Of a stretch of DNA of 64,000 bases, positions 45,463 to 57,200 are shown piece after piece. A model generated the notes under the pieces. The model made no database searches and had not been told where the DNA came from. It worked only from the letters and a program-made list of their open reading frames with translations. A program made the position numbers and the translations under genes. Positions within the stretch are counted from its first letter, which is position 1. Each line of letters starts with the position of its first letter. The stretch covers positions 1,674,001-1,738,000 of the forward strand of contig NC_079491.1 in the NCBI RefSeq assembly GCF_020520425.1, read 5' to 3'. The DNA comes from Spinacia oleracea (taxonomy: Eukaryota; Streptophyta; Magnoliopsida; Caryophyllales; Amaranthaceae).

Positions 45463-48134
45463 TCAGTACTTCTGAGGTGTTTGTTGGGTGGGCAAGAGTC
45501 CAAATCGCTTCTTTAACAAAACTCTCTGCCGTGAGAATTTGTCGTCAGGTGAAAACCGAGCTGCAGAAGTTCGATACACAAAATATAGTCAGGAAATGCA
45601 ACATGGGTGCAAGCAGGTTAGAAGAAAGCAAGCAAAACACAGAATATCAATTGCAAAAGTAAATGGATGGTTACTGAGTTAATTAGCCAAAGGCCTAAAG
45701 TTGCCTTCAAGTAAGGTAGTTACAAGAATTAGGAGTAAGTGAAGATAATCACAGAGCGCACCCCATTCTATTCTATTCGACTTATTTTGTCTGAACTTAT
45801 ATCATAAGAAGAAAAGAAAAAAAAAACTTAGTTTGTCTAAAATAAACTTATTTGTGTGTGAAAATGTCTAAAAAAAACTTATGTTTTCTGAACTTATATT
45901 TAAAGTTATTTTGTCTAAAATAAGTCAAAATACGTCGAATAGAACAAAGGCTAAGTCTACATACACATGTTGGACAGAAAAAACTACTGAAACAAGTCAA
46001 ATCAATACCAAAGGAAATGGTTTTAGCAGACCATTGACGGTAAACTTCCATAGACACATAACACAAACTAACCTCGAGTTCTATCACATTTAAGAAACCA
46101 ACAACAACTTTAAGCACAAGGAAGGAAGGGCAGCATGCCCTAGAAGAAGCTCATAGACTTGTTAACAATTCTTTCTTCCTAACTATCAAAAAACACTTCA
46201 AGTTCAATCACATTTAAGAAACCAACAAAAAATTCCGAGCATAACAATCTAAAGACACCTCATTGAACTGGTCATAAGCTACCATAAACTTCATTATCAA
46301 CAAAATTCAATCAAGGTCCATTTTCTGTTCCATTGATAAAGCCTTAGGAGGTTACTAGCACACATCGATAACATTCTAAAACATTGCTCGAGAAATAGAG
46401 AAGAACAGGGAAGTAATATATTAAAATTAGCTGCAATTTTACCTGGATGAGCTGATTCTGTGGCCTTACCAACAGGTGATTCCTTCTGCAGTAATACATG
46501 AAATTAAATCAATACTTCAAATTGGGTAGAGGAGGCAATCGGAGTGAATGGGAGGGGGGAAAAGGAACTACCATTCTATCAATTAAGCCTAACATACACA
46601 GATTGGTCTGTCTATTAGTATCCACTCATATGTCAGCAGCTGTGTACATTTGTGTAAAAACCCAACCACTTGTGTAATACTGTAATCTTCCGGTTGTGTT
46701 TTTCTTTTTAGTGCCGGGTGAGAGTGAAAAAGAGAAAATTTAATTGACCCACTTGTCGTGGCAACAAATTAATGTGGCATGTACTCAAGTATTTCCATGA
46801 CTTTTCAAGCTTTTCCAACTTCCTAGAAGATTAGAGTTTAATCAATGGTGAGTTGATTGATTGTTGTAGTAATAATAGTAGCATTGGGGGTACAGGTGAT
46901 TAAGCTAGACCCCCGGTTTTAATCTGAAAATCTCACTCTTTGATTTCTTGATAACTTTGAGTTGACTGGATAGAGAGATGGTTGCACACCGCCGCCTCCT
47001 ACAGTCCTACATCCGCATGCATGCCACCCTACTAGTTTAGTCTAATTTCCTTTATTTTCTTACATTTTTTATACTGTATATAATTTCTCTTTGTTGATGT
47101 TAATTAGTGTTGTTTAATCTTGTCTTTTTGTATTATCTGTTGGATACGAAGTATAATGCAAATAGTTACGGACTAGTTTTTAAACTCCACATTTTGTGAA
47201 AATGGTTTTGTCCCACATTGGTAGAAATGCAAAAGTAAGCATCAAAGTCATCCTTTTGCATTTCTATCAATGTGGGACAAACCCATTTTCACAAAATGGT
47301 AGAGTTTAAAAACTAACTCTTTGCATTATATCCAACAATCCCGCATTTGAAAAAGATAAGAAAAAGAGTTATGAGCATTCTAAGAAGGTTTGATAATTAA
47401 ATGTTGGTGTCTTTCGATTGAACCACCCTAGAAGATTACACAAGTGGTTGGTTTTTACACAAATGTAATCAAGTATGCACACAGGTGCCGACATACGAGT
47501 GGATACTAATAGACAGACTAATAGAGAATGTAGTGGGAGAATACCCATCAAGCAAAATTAAATCTTGTAACAACAAATATTAAAACAAATTCAACAATAC
47601 CACCCTCTAAATTTACACCTTAATCTCAAGACAGCTGCTAAAAATGGACCTTGAAACACATTCAGATACGGATTAAACTAACACCTAATTGGAATATTCA
47701 GGAACAAATTGAGAAAAACTTTAACCAGCAAGAGACAAGTACTTGTTACTATCAAGTCTTCTAAACCATTTTTCTCCCTTAAATTCATCCATGATAGTAC
47801 CAGGATACTAGCATATTTGTTCTTCGAAGAAGCTCAAGACAATCTCCTTTGCCCAAATTTCTATGTTAATTAGCATAACCAACATCATGAAAATCAATAG
47901 CCAAAACCTAAAATCAGAGAAAAGGTGCTCCAATATGCCATTTTTCATCAAATTTGTCATAAAATATATAAAAAATTATCAAAGTAACCATATTATGATA
48001 TTAATTCACTGATAAAAGAAACTCCAAACTAAATTAACATCTAAAATTATATGCAAATTTAACAAAAAAAATAGACGGACCTTGGTGGTGTAGACTTTGT
48101 CGCCATTATCGTTGATGTAAAATTGCAGATACAT
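45463..48134 (-). CDS. NOP10: NOP10, H/ACA ribonucleoprotein subunit 3, complete, 3 exons
   Basis: NOP10 is a tiny core protein of H/ACA snoRNPs, which guide pseudouridylation of rRNA and snRNA; it binds the dyskerin (CBF5) catalytic subunit in the nucleolus and Cajal bodies. Exons (minus): 48081-48134, 46443-46485 and 45463-45560, with clean GT-AG junctions, total 195 nt = 64 aa, exactly the usual eukaryotic length. The protein starts [18 protein letters not shown], continues [14 protein letters not shown], and ends [32 protein letters not shown]. Invariant features such as the YTT strand, the SAHPARFSPDD linker and the basic helix RVLLKKRFG are intact. Because the exons are 54, 43 and 98 nt, the gene is invisible to simple ORF scans. 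Intron 1 (46486-48080) carries nested inverted repeats, and intron 2 (45561-46442) a Tourist-like MITE. Confidence 0.97.
45757..45954. mobile_element. Tourist-like MITE in NOP10 intron 2
   Basis: The left end GCGCACCCCATTCTATTCTA TTCGAC and the right end GTCGAATAGAACAAAGGC (then TAA) are inverted relatives of each other and of the family ends at 13456-13702. The middle has repeated TTTTGTCTAAAATAA and TGAACTTAT units. Boundaries are approximate. Confidence 0.55.
46602..47522. mobile_element. Element with roughly 90-100 bp terminal inverted repeats in NOP10 intron 1
   Basis: The left end reads GGTCTGTCTATTAGTATCCA then CTCATATGTC, AAAAACCCAACCACTTGTGT and AATCTTC. The reverse complement of the right end reads AGTCTGTCTATTAGTATCCA, CTCGTATGTC, AAAAACCAACCACTTGTGTA and ATCTTC. 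About 700 bp lie between them, including a second foldback (47139-47337). No coding content recognised and no target duplication resolved. Confidence 0.6.
47139..47337. repeat. Foldback hairpin, roughly 90 bp arms
   Basis: Starts TGTTGGATA and ends TATCCAACA. In between, the left arm (AGTTTTTAAACTCCACATTT, GTGAAAATGG, TGTCCCACATTGGTAGAAAT) is nearly the reverse complement of the right arm (ATTTCTATCAATGTGGGACA, CCATTTTCAC, AGAGTTTAAAAACT). The loop is about 15-20 bases (around AGTAAGCATCAAAGTCAT). Confidence 0.8.
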
Positions 48135-51100
48135 TTTCAATCTCTCTTTTTATACCTATTGAAAAAAATAAAAACACGAAAATATGAAGAGTAAGAAAAA
48201 GAAGAAGAAAATACGAAAACTAATTTGTTCTTCAAAAAAAAATTGAGATTTTACAGAAGAAGGGGAGAGAAGCTCACCAATTGAGGGTTTATCGAGTTTT
48301 CAGTGACGACTCCCCTTTGCAATTTCGACACGGCAAAAAGAAGAAAAGCCCTAAAAATGGTGGATGTATTTATATGCAGAGGAATGAAGCTTTCGGGACT
48401 TATTTTCTTGGCGGGATAATTATGGGCCTTTGTCAAAACTTGGGCCGCCAAACATTCATTTGATGTAGTCGAGATTCCGGGGTCGTAGGCCCTGTTCGGC
48501 AAAATTAGCGGGTAGCGTTAGAGTAGCGGATAGCGATGTAGTGGTGAATAGTAGCGGATACCAGTTAACCGGAAAAATAGTGGGCAACTAAATGAGTGTT
48601 TGGAGTTTTTCAAAAAAAATGAGTGTTCGGAAAAAGTAATTGTTGATTTTGTAAATAAAATAAAATAAAAGCTAGAATATTGTTTAAACGTTACCCACTA
48701 CCTTAAAGGCTATTAATTTTAACGGATATTTCATGAAATACCCCCGAATTATGGCGTAATTCACCAAATGCCCCTCGACTTTCAGAAATTCACCAAATGC
48801 CCCTCACAAATGACTTAATACCCAAAATACCCTTACTAATGACGCGCCGTTAGTCCTCCGTTAGCCTAATTTTTAAATTCACCAAATACCCCTATTTTAT
48901 AACTTATTTCATATAATACCCCTATTCTGAAACTTAATTCACCAAATACACATAACTTAAAATTACCCATTTTGATGCTCAGCGGCTAGTTTTTATGTTT
49001 GAAAATTAGCCGTTGCTTATTGTTTGCTTATAAAAACCCCTTTTCTGACTATTTATTGTAGTTTTTCTATTGTTTTGTTAATTTCATATCATTTTTGTCA
49101 TGAGTTTTCTTTCAAAATCATCATCCACACCCATGAATCCACATATGTAAGAGTCCCAAACAATTTCTAATATTATGGGAGGAAATTTCCATCTGAGGCT
49201 CCGATACAACACTCAGTAAGTTTCAATTATGATCCAATAAGTTCAGGCCTCATCCAGTAAAGACAATGCACTTTAGCTGAGCAAAAGGCCAAAAAACCCC
49301 ATTTTCAAAGGGATCTTATGTAAGTGAAGCTGAAGTAATTCAATCTAAAGCTAACACCTTAATTTTCTTATTGTCCGAATGGTAAAGAAACTAAGAAATC
49401 AAGTTCAATAACACATACATTTTTATCACAACCTCGATTTCAACTTGGATTCATGATGTGAAAATCTTGAGTTTGGAGGCAAATCTTTGTGCCAAGATTC
49501 ATGTTTTTTCACTGGTTCATGAGCTTTGGAACATACCTTAGTTTCATTTTTTTTTTCTTGTTCCCTCAAATCCAAAAATAGACATTTGTCCATAAATCTG
49601 ACCATGTCAATAGGACCTAGCTCAAAAGAAAAGTGGGAAAACCTTTATGCCTCGACTGTAAGGTTGAGAGAAAGTTAGGAGATTGAAGAAAGATGTTTGG
49701 AGGCAGTAGAGACAGGAGACAAAAGGGAGTTAACGTTAAATATGTGGCATGGAAGCAATAGAAGCCGAGGTAGCTGGAACATATGCGTTAGAATAAAATT
49801 AATAAGAGCTTTATTTTTAATCTGTTTGCATATGTTAAAGATATTTCCCATATTGAAAAAGGAATACCTTCCGATTGCATGGTAAATATAATTAATTGGT
49901 CACATAAAGAATAAGGTACAAAAGAAGTAGCTATTTTCTTGAAGAGTTGCGACGTTTTGAGGTGTTTTTAGGAGTGTTTTATGTTTTAGTGTTGTACCGG
50001 AGCTTCAGATTGAGTGTTGTATCAGATATTCGGATGTCAAATTTTCTCCCATGATAACAAAATTTATTTGGGACTCTTACATATGTGGACTCATTGGGTG
50101 TGGATGATGATTTTGAAAGAAAACTCATGACAAAAATGATATGAAATTAACAAAATAATAGGAAAACTACAATAAACCGTCAGAAAAAGAGTATTTATAA
50201 GCAAACAATAAGCAACGGCTAATTTTCAAACACAAAAACTAGCCGTTGAGCATCAAAATGAGTAATTTTAAGTTATTGGTATTTGGTGAATTAAGTTTCT
50301 GAATAAGGGTATTTGGTGAAATAAGTATTAAAATAGGGGTATTTGGTGAATTTGAAAATTAGGTTAACGGAGGACTAACGGCGCATCATTAGTAAGGGTA
50401 TTTTGGGTATTAAGTCATTTGTGAGGGGCATTTGGTGAATTTCTGAAAGTCGAGGGGCATTTGGTGAATTACGCCAAAATTCGGGGGTATTTCATGAAAA
50501 ATCCGTAATTTTAAAGTTTGACAAAAACTACCCTACCGATATCTTTACCGCTAACCGCTACCCAAAATCACTACCTTGCCAAACGCTTGCAAATTTTATA
50601 AGTAACGTCTTGACTAGGTCAAAACGCCACCGCCGAACACGCTCGTAACGAAGTGTACCTTTTGACCGGAGAGCTGACAAAAACTAAATCGACCTTAGCC
50701 GATAACAATTTGATTTGAATAAAACATTGATTTTGTATGACTTGGATTCGTTATAGTCACTTATTGTGCTGAACGTAGGAAACTGATTTTTAACACACAT
50801 TTTTGAGAGTTGAGCAACTTGAGCTCATAAAATTGTGCACTTTGAAGTTGTGTCAAAATCATTTCCCTTAAAACATACCGTGCCTCTTCGCACTCAATGT
50901 TTACCCACATTATGAAGCAAATAACAAAATTACCCTGAACTTCTAATTGAAATATATGAGGAACTAGCTTTATATATGAACAACATTTATTTACAATTAA
51001 TACATCCAATATCCATGATTCCATGCAATAATTTCATGGCTTGAAAGAATAACCTCCACCTAGAATTTCCTACTCTTAGCCAAAATTGTGAAAAGCTACA

Positions 51101-51203
51101 GGTTAGCTCTCTACTTCTCTACACATGATTTGTTATGAAGATCTTATGACAATCTTCAAAAAAAATGGATCGCTCCATTCCAAAGGATATCCACAGATGC
51201 AGC
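48135..51203. other. Spacer between NOP10 and the CSB gene
   Basis: About 3 kb. It holds the NOP10 upstream region (48135-48500), a short segment with GTAGCGGATAG-like repeats (about 48500-48560), the MULE at 48723-50505, and the CSB 3' flank. Nothing else codes convincingly here; the frame at 50761-51024 has no recognisable content. Confidence 0.65.
48723..50505. mobile_element. Non-autonomous Mutator-like element (MULE) with very long terminal inverted repeats
   Basis: The left end CGGATATTTCATGAAATACC and the reverse complement of the right end CGGATTTTTCATGAAATACC begin inverted repeats of about 490-520 bp (48723 to about 49215, and about 49985-50505). TAATTTTAA flanks both sides (48714-48722 and 50506-50514), a perfect 9 bp target duplication, diagnostic for MULEs. 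The outer part of each repeat is an array of ATTCACCAAATGCCCCT-like units. The inner part has a degraded coding-like stretch: just after ATGAATCCACATATGTAAG the frame reads GGNFHLRLRYNT, which recalls plant GRF-type zinc-finger proteins (weak inference). No transposase is recognised in the roughly 770 bp middle; the frame at 49697-49885 is unassigned. Confidence 0.88.
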
Positions 51204-54200
51204 TCAAGAACGCGACAACTGATATTCGGGCTTTAGAACCCACACCGACCCATTCCGGCGTTTCTCTAATACAGCAATTTCTTTCAAAAGATTTTTGAAC
51301 AGGGGTAAATCTTTTGAAGGAATTCTATCTCTAAAATGTTCTACTATTGTGGCAGAACTGGTGCTACCACCGCTATTTTGGATGAACATGCAGATATTCC
51401 GGATCAAGACTTCCGGGGGTACCCCACTGAGATTCTGAGAAGCCCGAGAAGGCCCGGCTACACTGAGATTCTGAGAACCCCGTGAAGGCCCGGCTACACT
51501 GGACCCTGCCCTGTTTGTAGACAAACCAAACTGATGTTCAAGCCCGTCACCAACTGCACTAGCCCGGTTCCCTCTAATTTTGGCCAGCAACTCAGCTGAA
51601 GACAATGCTTTACCAGAAGGAGCTCCTGCAACAAACCCATTTGTCGTACCATTTTTTGGTGCACCTTCTTCTGATGATCTGGAGTTTCTTACCAGCTGAG
51701 AGTTGACTGTTGACCCGAATGTCCGGCGTACAGATGAAGGTGCACCAGCAGCCCCGGATTTTCCTGTCCATGTTGGAACAGATATACTCTCTTTGCTTCT
51801 AAGCATTCGTGACTGACGAAGTGCTTCTGCTGCCCTTTGTGCAACTAGGGAAGCCTGTTCCTCGAGCCTTATTTTTTCCTCGTCGTGGGCATCCATGATC
51901 GCATCATGATTTATAGCACTCTGCGAGAATAGGAAAAATAAAAGGAAATCGATACTATTATGAAACATACTGAAACCAAAAATCACAATGCAGCAAATAC
52001 CAGGTTATTGAACAGGGTAGCCCAATGGGTATAGCCGTATAGGGTTTGGGTCATTTTTGTAGGGTTCTTATTGGGTAAGGGCTCTTATTAGACAGGGCCT
52101 TTATTGGACAAGAAATATAGGGCCAAACTTATAACATAATAATTTTGAAAACTAAAATAGTTATAATATAAAAAATTATATGGATAGCTTCGTATTCACT
52201 TGTATTCGCATACGACTCTTTTATTTCCACTTTTCCTTGTTCATTTATTGATCCGCCCATTATTAGCCCGCTATTAACCTATGACCCGCTTTGACCCGTC
52301 CATTATCAACACGCTAAAATTGACTCTTTCATTACCTGACCCACTTTTAACCCGCACCGACCCTGACCCGCCCGCCCAAGAACCAGGTTTAAATATCTAA
52401 TCCAAATGAAATATCACAGGATTCACAGTAGACCCTAGGATAAGATTAGTATAATACCACAATGCGGCAAGATGCAAGACACAGATGACAGATCAAACAA
52501 ATGTGATATTTTGAACATATATATATCTCACAAGCTAAAACTCAAACATGTGAACGGAAAAAGCATCAGGTTTCACCACCAAAAGTAACTTGTAAACATA
52601 CAGAAATGGCTTAACAGGTACGGAGTATATAAAGACTTACATGTATCCCATGTGTGTCAAAAAGACTCTTTAAGAAATTTGTTTCTTCATCAGCTTCTCC
52701 GCCATTTTCTGCCTCTTCTTTCTCTTTATTTCCACTTAATTCCTGCTGCGAGCTATTTTCTCTGTCCAACTCCATATCATCTGCACATGCAGCTGTTGCT
52801 CCAGCGCAATTGTTGTTTTGCTGGTCTTCTTTTTCTTTGCTAATTACATTCACTTGCTCAGATAGTTGACCAAAAATATTTGAAGTCTCGGTTGATCCAG
52901 CATGTTCTTCATCGGTTAAAACAAAAAGATCCTTCAAATCTCTTGCTTTAAAGAACCTTCGCTGCTGCGGGTTCTTCAAAATCTTATTGGTCAAAAAATG
53001 CTTGTATATCTGTCTATGATACACTTTCTCTTCTATAGTTCCACGTGTGATTAATCTAAAAATTGTTACGTCTTTTGTTTGACCAACACGCCAAGCACGT
53101 TCCCTGGCCTGTTAAGAGTAGTAATGTAGTCAGATATCATGGTTATCAGCATTGTGAACAAAAGGTTCCAGAAACTTCCCTTTCTTTTAAAGAAACGGAA
53201 ATTTCATTAAAGTAAAGCCATACGGTATACACAACCCTAATCAGAAAACAGAGCACTGGGAACAAAAGGTTTCAGAAACTTTCTTGAATAAGCATAGGGG
53301 AGACATAACCCAGTGGCAAGAGCAAGCAAACAATTTAGAATTTAAATGGAAAGAATATCAGAAATCCTTAATGGGTACATACACATAACACTAGTTTTTT
53401 ATGCACACGATGCACACTTGTAATTTAAAAATGCACATACAATAATACTTATTTGGTTAATTATTTTTTGCCCTCTTTATTCATATTTTTTTCTTAGTTT
53501 TAATATTTAGTGATTTTAGTAAATGTCTTATAAGTAATGTTTTTGTGTTTAATTTGTTTCTGTTTTTCTAATTTTAGTAAAGGGTAAAATGACAATTACT
53601 ATTTACGCCTACCCAAGCGTTCCTTTATATAATAGAGATATAAAGAAAAAGCACTGACCTGCATATCTGTTGATGGATTCCAATCTGGATCAAAAATAAT
53701 CACCCTGTTTGCCCCAGTTAGATTTGTCCCTAAACCACCAACTTTGGTTGTGAGTATGAATATGAATACATCATTTGAATTATTAAATTCATCAATCAAT
53801 GCCATCCTCTGTTTAACTGCTGTAAGACCATCCATTCTCCTGTAGCTATACTCATTACTAATCAGAAAATTCTCAAGTATATCAAGCATCTGCTGAGTTT
53901 GTGCAAAAAGAAGAACACGATGACCCTGTTCTTTCCACATTTTCAGTACTTGAGCAACAACTTTCATTTTACCACTGCGTTCAAGATTCCCGTAGTCTGG
54001 ATTTTGTGAAGCGTGTTCTCTTTCAAGTAGATCAGGATGGTTGCATATCTTACGCATCACATCAATACCATAGAGAGAATTTCTATTCCCGTCAAAAATC
54101 TGCTCCACCTCAGAGCTAGCTAGGAAAGCTCTATAAACAGATCGCTGCAGAGGAGTCAAACTGCAGAAAAGAACATGCTCAGTCTTCTTTGGAAGATGAG

Positions 54201-57200
54201 CATTCACATCAGCCTTCATACGACGCAATAGGTAAGGCATGATTAGATCACGCAAGACAACTGCACACCTGGTCAATGAGAAAAAGCAAGGACTTACATT
54301 AGTAACATATTAGTCTTTTATGCACGCGATGTGCGCGAGATTATATAAAAACTAAAAATTGTGGTTTTAATTAGAAATAAAATTGGGCTATTGACTGGTT
54401 TCCCCTTTTACCTTTATAATTAATGCTAATATAATTTGTAGTTTGAAGGGGCTTTTTAGTCTTTTCTATAGGGGGGACACCAAAAGGTTTTTTACGCTAA
54501 TAACCTAAGGAGTTGCCTTATAGAATAGAGATGGTCAAGGATAATGACTCATAGATAGACTTTTCATTCTTCCGTGATGAAATGTAACTTTAGCATCTAA
54601 ACCATTAACACTTTAATAACTTAAATCCTGTTTAATAACGTAATATGACAGTTCACGACAATTCAAATATCAGTTAACACCACAGTTTACAACTTTACAC
54701 CCTTGTTAATTGGATTAGTAAAAGGTGAGACACAAAAGGATACTAATGAGTGCTCCATATAAATAAAGTCAAAAAGAGACGGACAAATCAAATGTTCTTT
54801 AAACTTCAGAGAAAATAGGTCAACCATACCTGTAAGCTGTGGAGACTTGCAATGGAGATGCATTAGCATAACCCCCAACCTGTATGGGCACAGCAAATTC
54901 CGCTTCAAACACAGGTAGGACTCCTAACTTTCCAGGGAAAACAAAATCAAACAAAGACCACAATTCAGACAGTTTGTTCTGGATTGGTGCACCGGTCATT
55001 ATGATACGATGAACTGTCTGCAGCTGCTTGCACACAATAGTAACTTCTGCATTTGGGTTCCTGATACGGTGGCCTTCATCAAGTACAGCATAACCCCATT
55101 CAATGTCCAGTAGTTTCTCCCCGAGTATACGAAGTTGTTCGTACGTTGTAATAAGCAATCCAGACTCCGATCTCAAAACCCGTTTTATCACGGAATCCCA
55201 CTTCTTTGCACTTTTTGAAGGAGGAACTCTATCCTGATCACTTTCAGATGACCCTTCACTTTCATTCTCACTCTCATCAGATTCAGATTGCTTTTGTTTT
55301 CGACCACCATCAACAGCGGAATCATGAAGTATCTCTACATGAAAGCTACGGTACCATTTCCTGGCTTCCCTCTTCCATTGCCTTAACAGTGTGACAGGGC
55401 AGACAATAATGCTAGGTTTGTACATTTTACTAAAATGCAATGACCCAAGAAATGCAAGCACCTGAATGGTCTTGCCAAGACCCATCTCATCTCCGATAAT
55501 TCCTCCAGCTCTTTGGCAATGCAGCTCCCACAGCCATTGAACCCCAACCTTCTGATAATCAAACAGCTTATCAAAAATTGTTTCAGGGATCTTTAACCCA
55601 CCTTCAAGGGTTACGGAAGGAGTCACATCACCATCTTCATTATCAGCATCCTGGGTTCCTGTAATTAAGTCATCTTGTACATCTGCATTTCATGGAAAGC
55701 AAAAATATCAAGCACAAAAAATTTTAGAGCTCAAGTGCTTCAACATATCCTAGCACCACATGCCTATATATGAGAAACGAATCGTCCACTGAACACACAC
55801 ATTCATTGTTGCGCATAACTCAATTGCAAAGCTAGTACCTCCATCCCATAAAAAAGTTTACAATTCAATTGGGCACAGAGTAATAAAAAAATGTCAAATG
55901 TAAACAAATACAAATTAGTGCGGAGTAGTAAATAGAGAGTGTAAAGAAGAGGAAGCATTGAGAAGGACAGTAAACAGGAAAAAGAATGTTAAAATTGCTG
56001 ACTTCAGCTTAAAAGGAAGGTCGAGTTCATTGGTAGACACCCTAAAACAGTAAGGGACGAAGTTTATTATGGGACAGATAGAATCATAGAATAGCTCAAC
56101 TGGACAACATTTTTGACGTTCAAATGAGCATAAAGCAGCAACAAAGATGAGTTCCACTTCCAAGCCAATCACACAGCAGTATGCACTAAAAGTAAACTTA
56201 ATCAACTGTTGCTTGCTCTATCAAAGGCGTCTTTGTTGGTTGTACGCACTATATATCAAAATCATGAATGTGGCCTACACTCCAAATGTGTAGTCCCGAT
56301 GAAAATGTTATAATACCCCCCAACACAATCTTAATGGCCTCCATATTGCTCTATAGAAAATAATACTGTCAGATTTCCTTCAAAGCAATATTCAGTTTTT
56401 AGGCTACAAACAAGTCATTTGGACAAAAGCCTTGACAATGTGAAAAAAACTATAGGAGAATCCGGGGTGACAAATAGATGAGCAAAATAAACAACTAAAT
56501 CACAAGGTAAATCTCAGTAATTCGAGATGTCAAAATATATAACGCACAAAAAGATGAAGGAAGCAAAGCACACAGCTTAACACTTACATACCAGGTTCCT
56601 CTACCTCAATCTCCTCCTTAGCAATGCGTTTTCGCCATCTCTCACCAGGCAAAGGCCTCCTCTTTTTCCTTTTTGCATCATTACTCTTCTCTCCATCGTC
56701 TAAACTTTTAGAAACTTTAAAAGACTTGCTTAGTCTATTAAAAGCGAAAGATGGTGCATCAAGTCTCGGCAAATCTTTTGGATCAAGCAGCTTAGATGTT
56801 GGACGAGCTTGTGCAGCCTCTGTTAGTGACCTTACCGCTTTGGCAACACTCTGAGAAGCACGATCAGCTATGTCATTCCCATTCTGCTGTAGGCTTGATG
56901 TCTCTGGTTGCTGTATGCGGCGCTCGAAGCCCTTCAGCTTATGAAAAGGTGTAAAAAGTCCTTTTCGCACGAGTTCATCCCTTTCCTAATTTCAGCAATC
57001 AGTCAGCAGCTCAGCATAGATTTGCAATAGTTAAAAGGCGAGTCATTAAGAACAAAAATAAAGCTAACATGAGACCTTTGTACATGAAATCAAAAGATGA
57101 AGCACCTTAGGCCTTAGCACAATCAATAATGTTTATTAACAGCTCACCGTTTCAACAAAACCTCCAGATGCGGCATTTAGAACAGCATCAAATTCATCAT

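Noticed and set aside
45405..45682. Two plus-strand frames of 85 and 64 codons
   Set aside because: They are antisense to NOP10 exon 3 and flank; the minus strand encodes the conserved NOP10 C-terminus.
49697..49885. 62-codon frame in the MULE centre as a captured gene
   Set aside because: No recognisable protein similarity and no intron-exon structure; kept only as unassigned sequence within the element.
54820..54908. YG tail after QVSTAYR in the CSB exon, and the overlapping frame at 54687-54908
   Set aside because: This is read-through past the GTATGG donor at 54829; splicing to 54268 restores the conserved [10 protein letters not shown] text.
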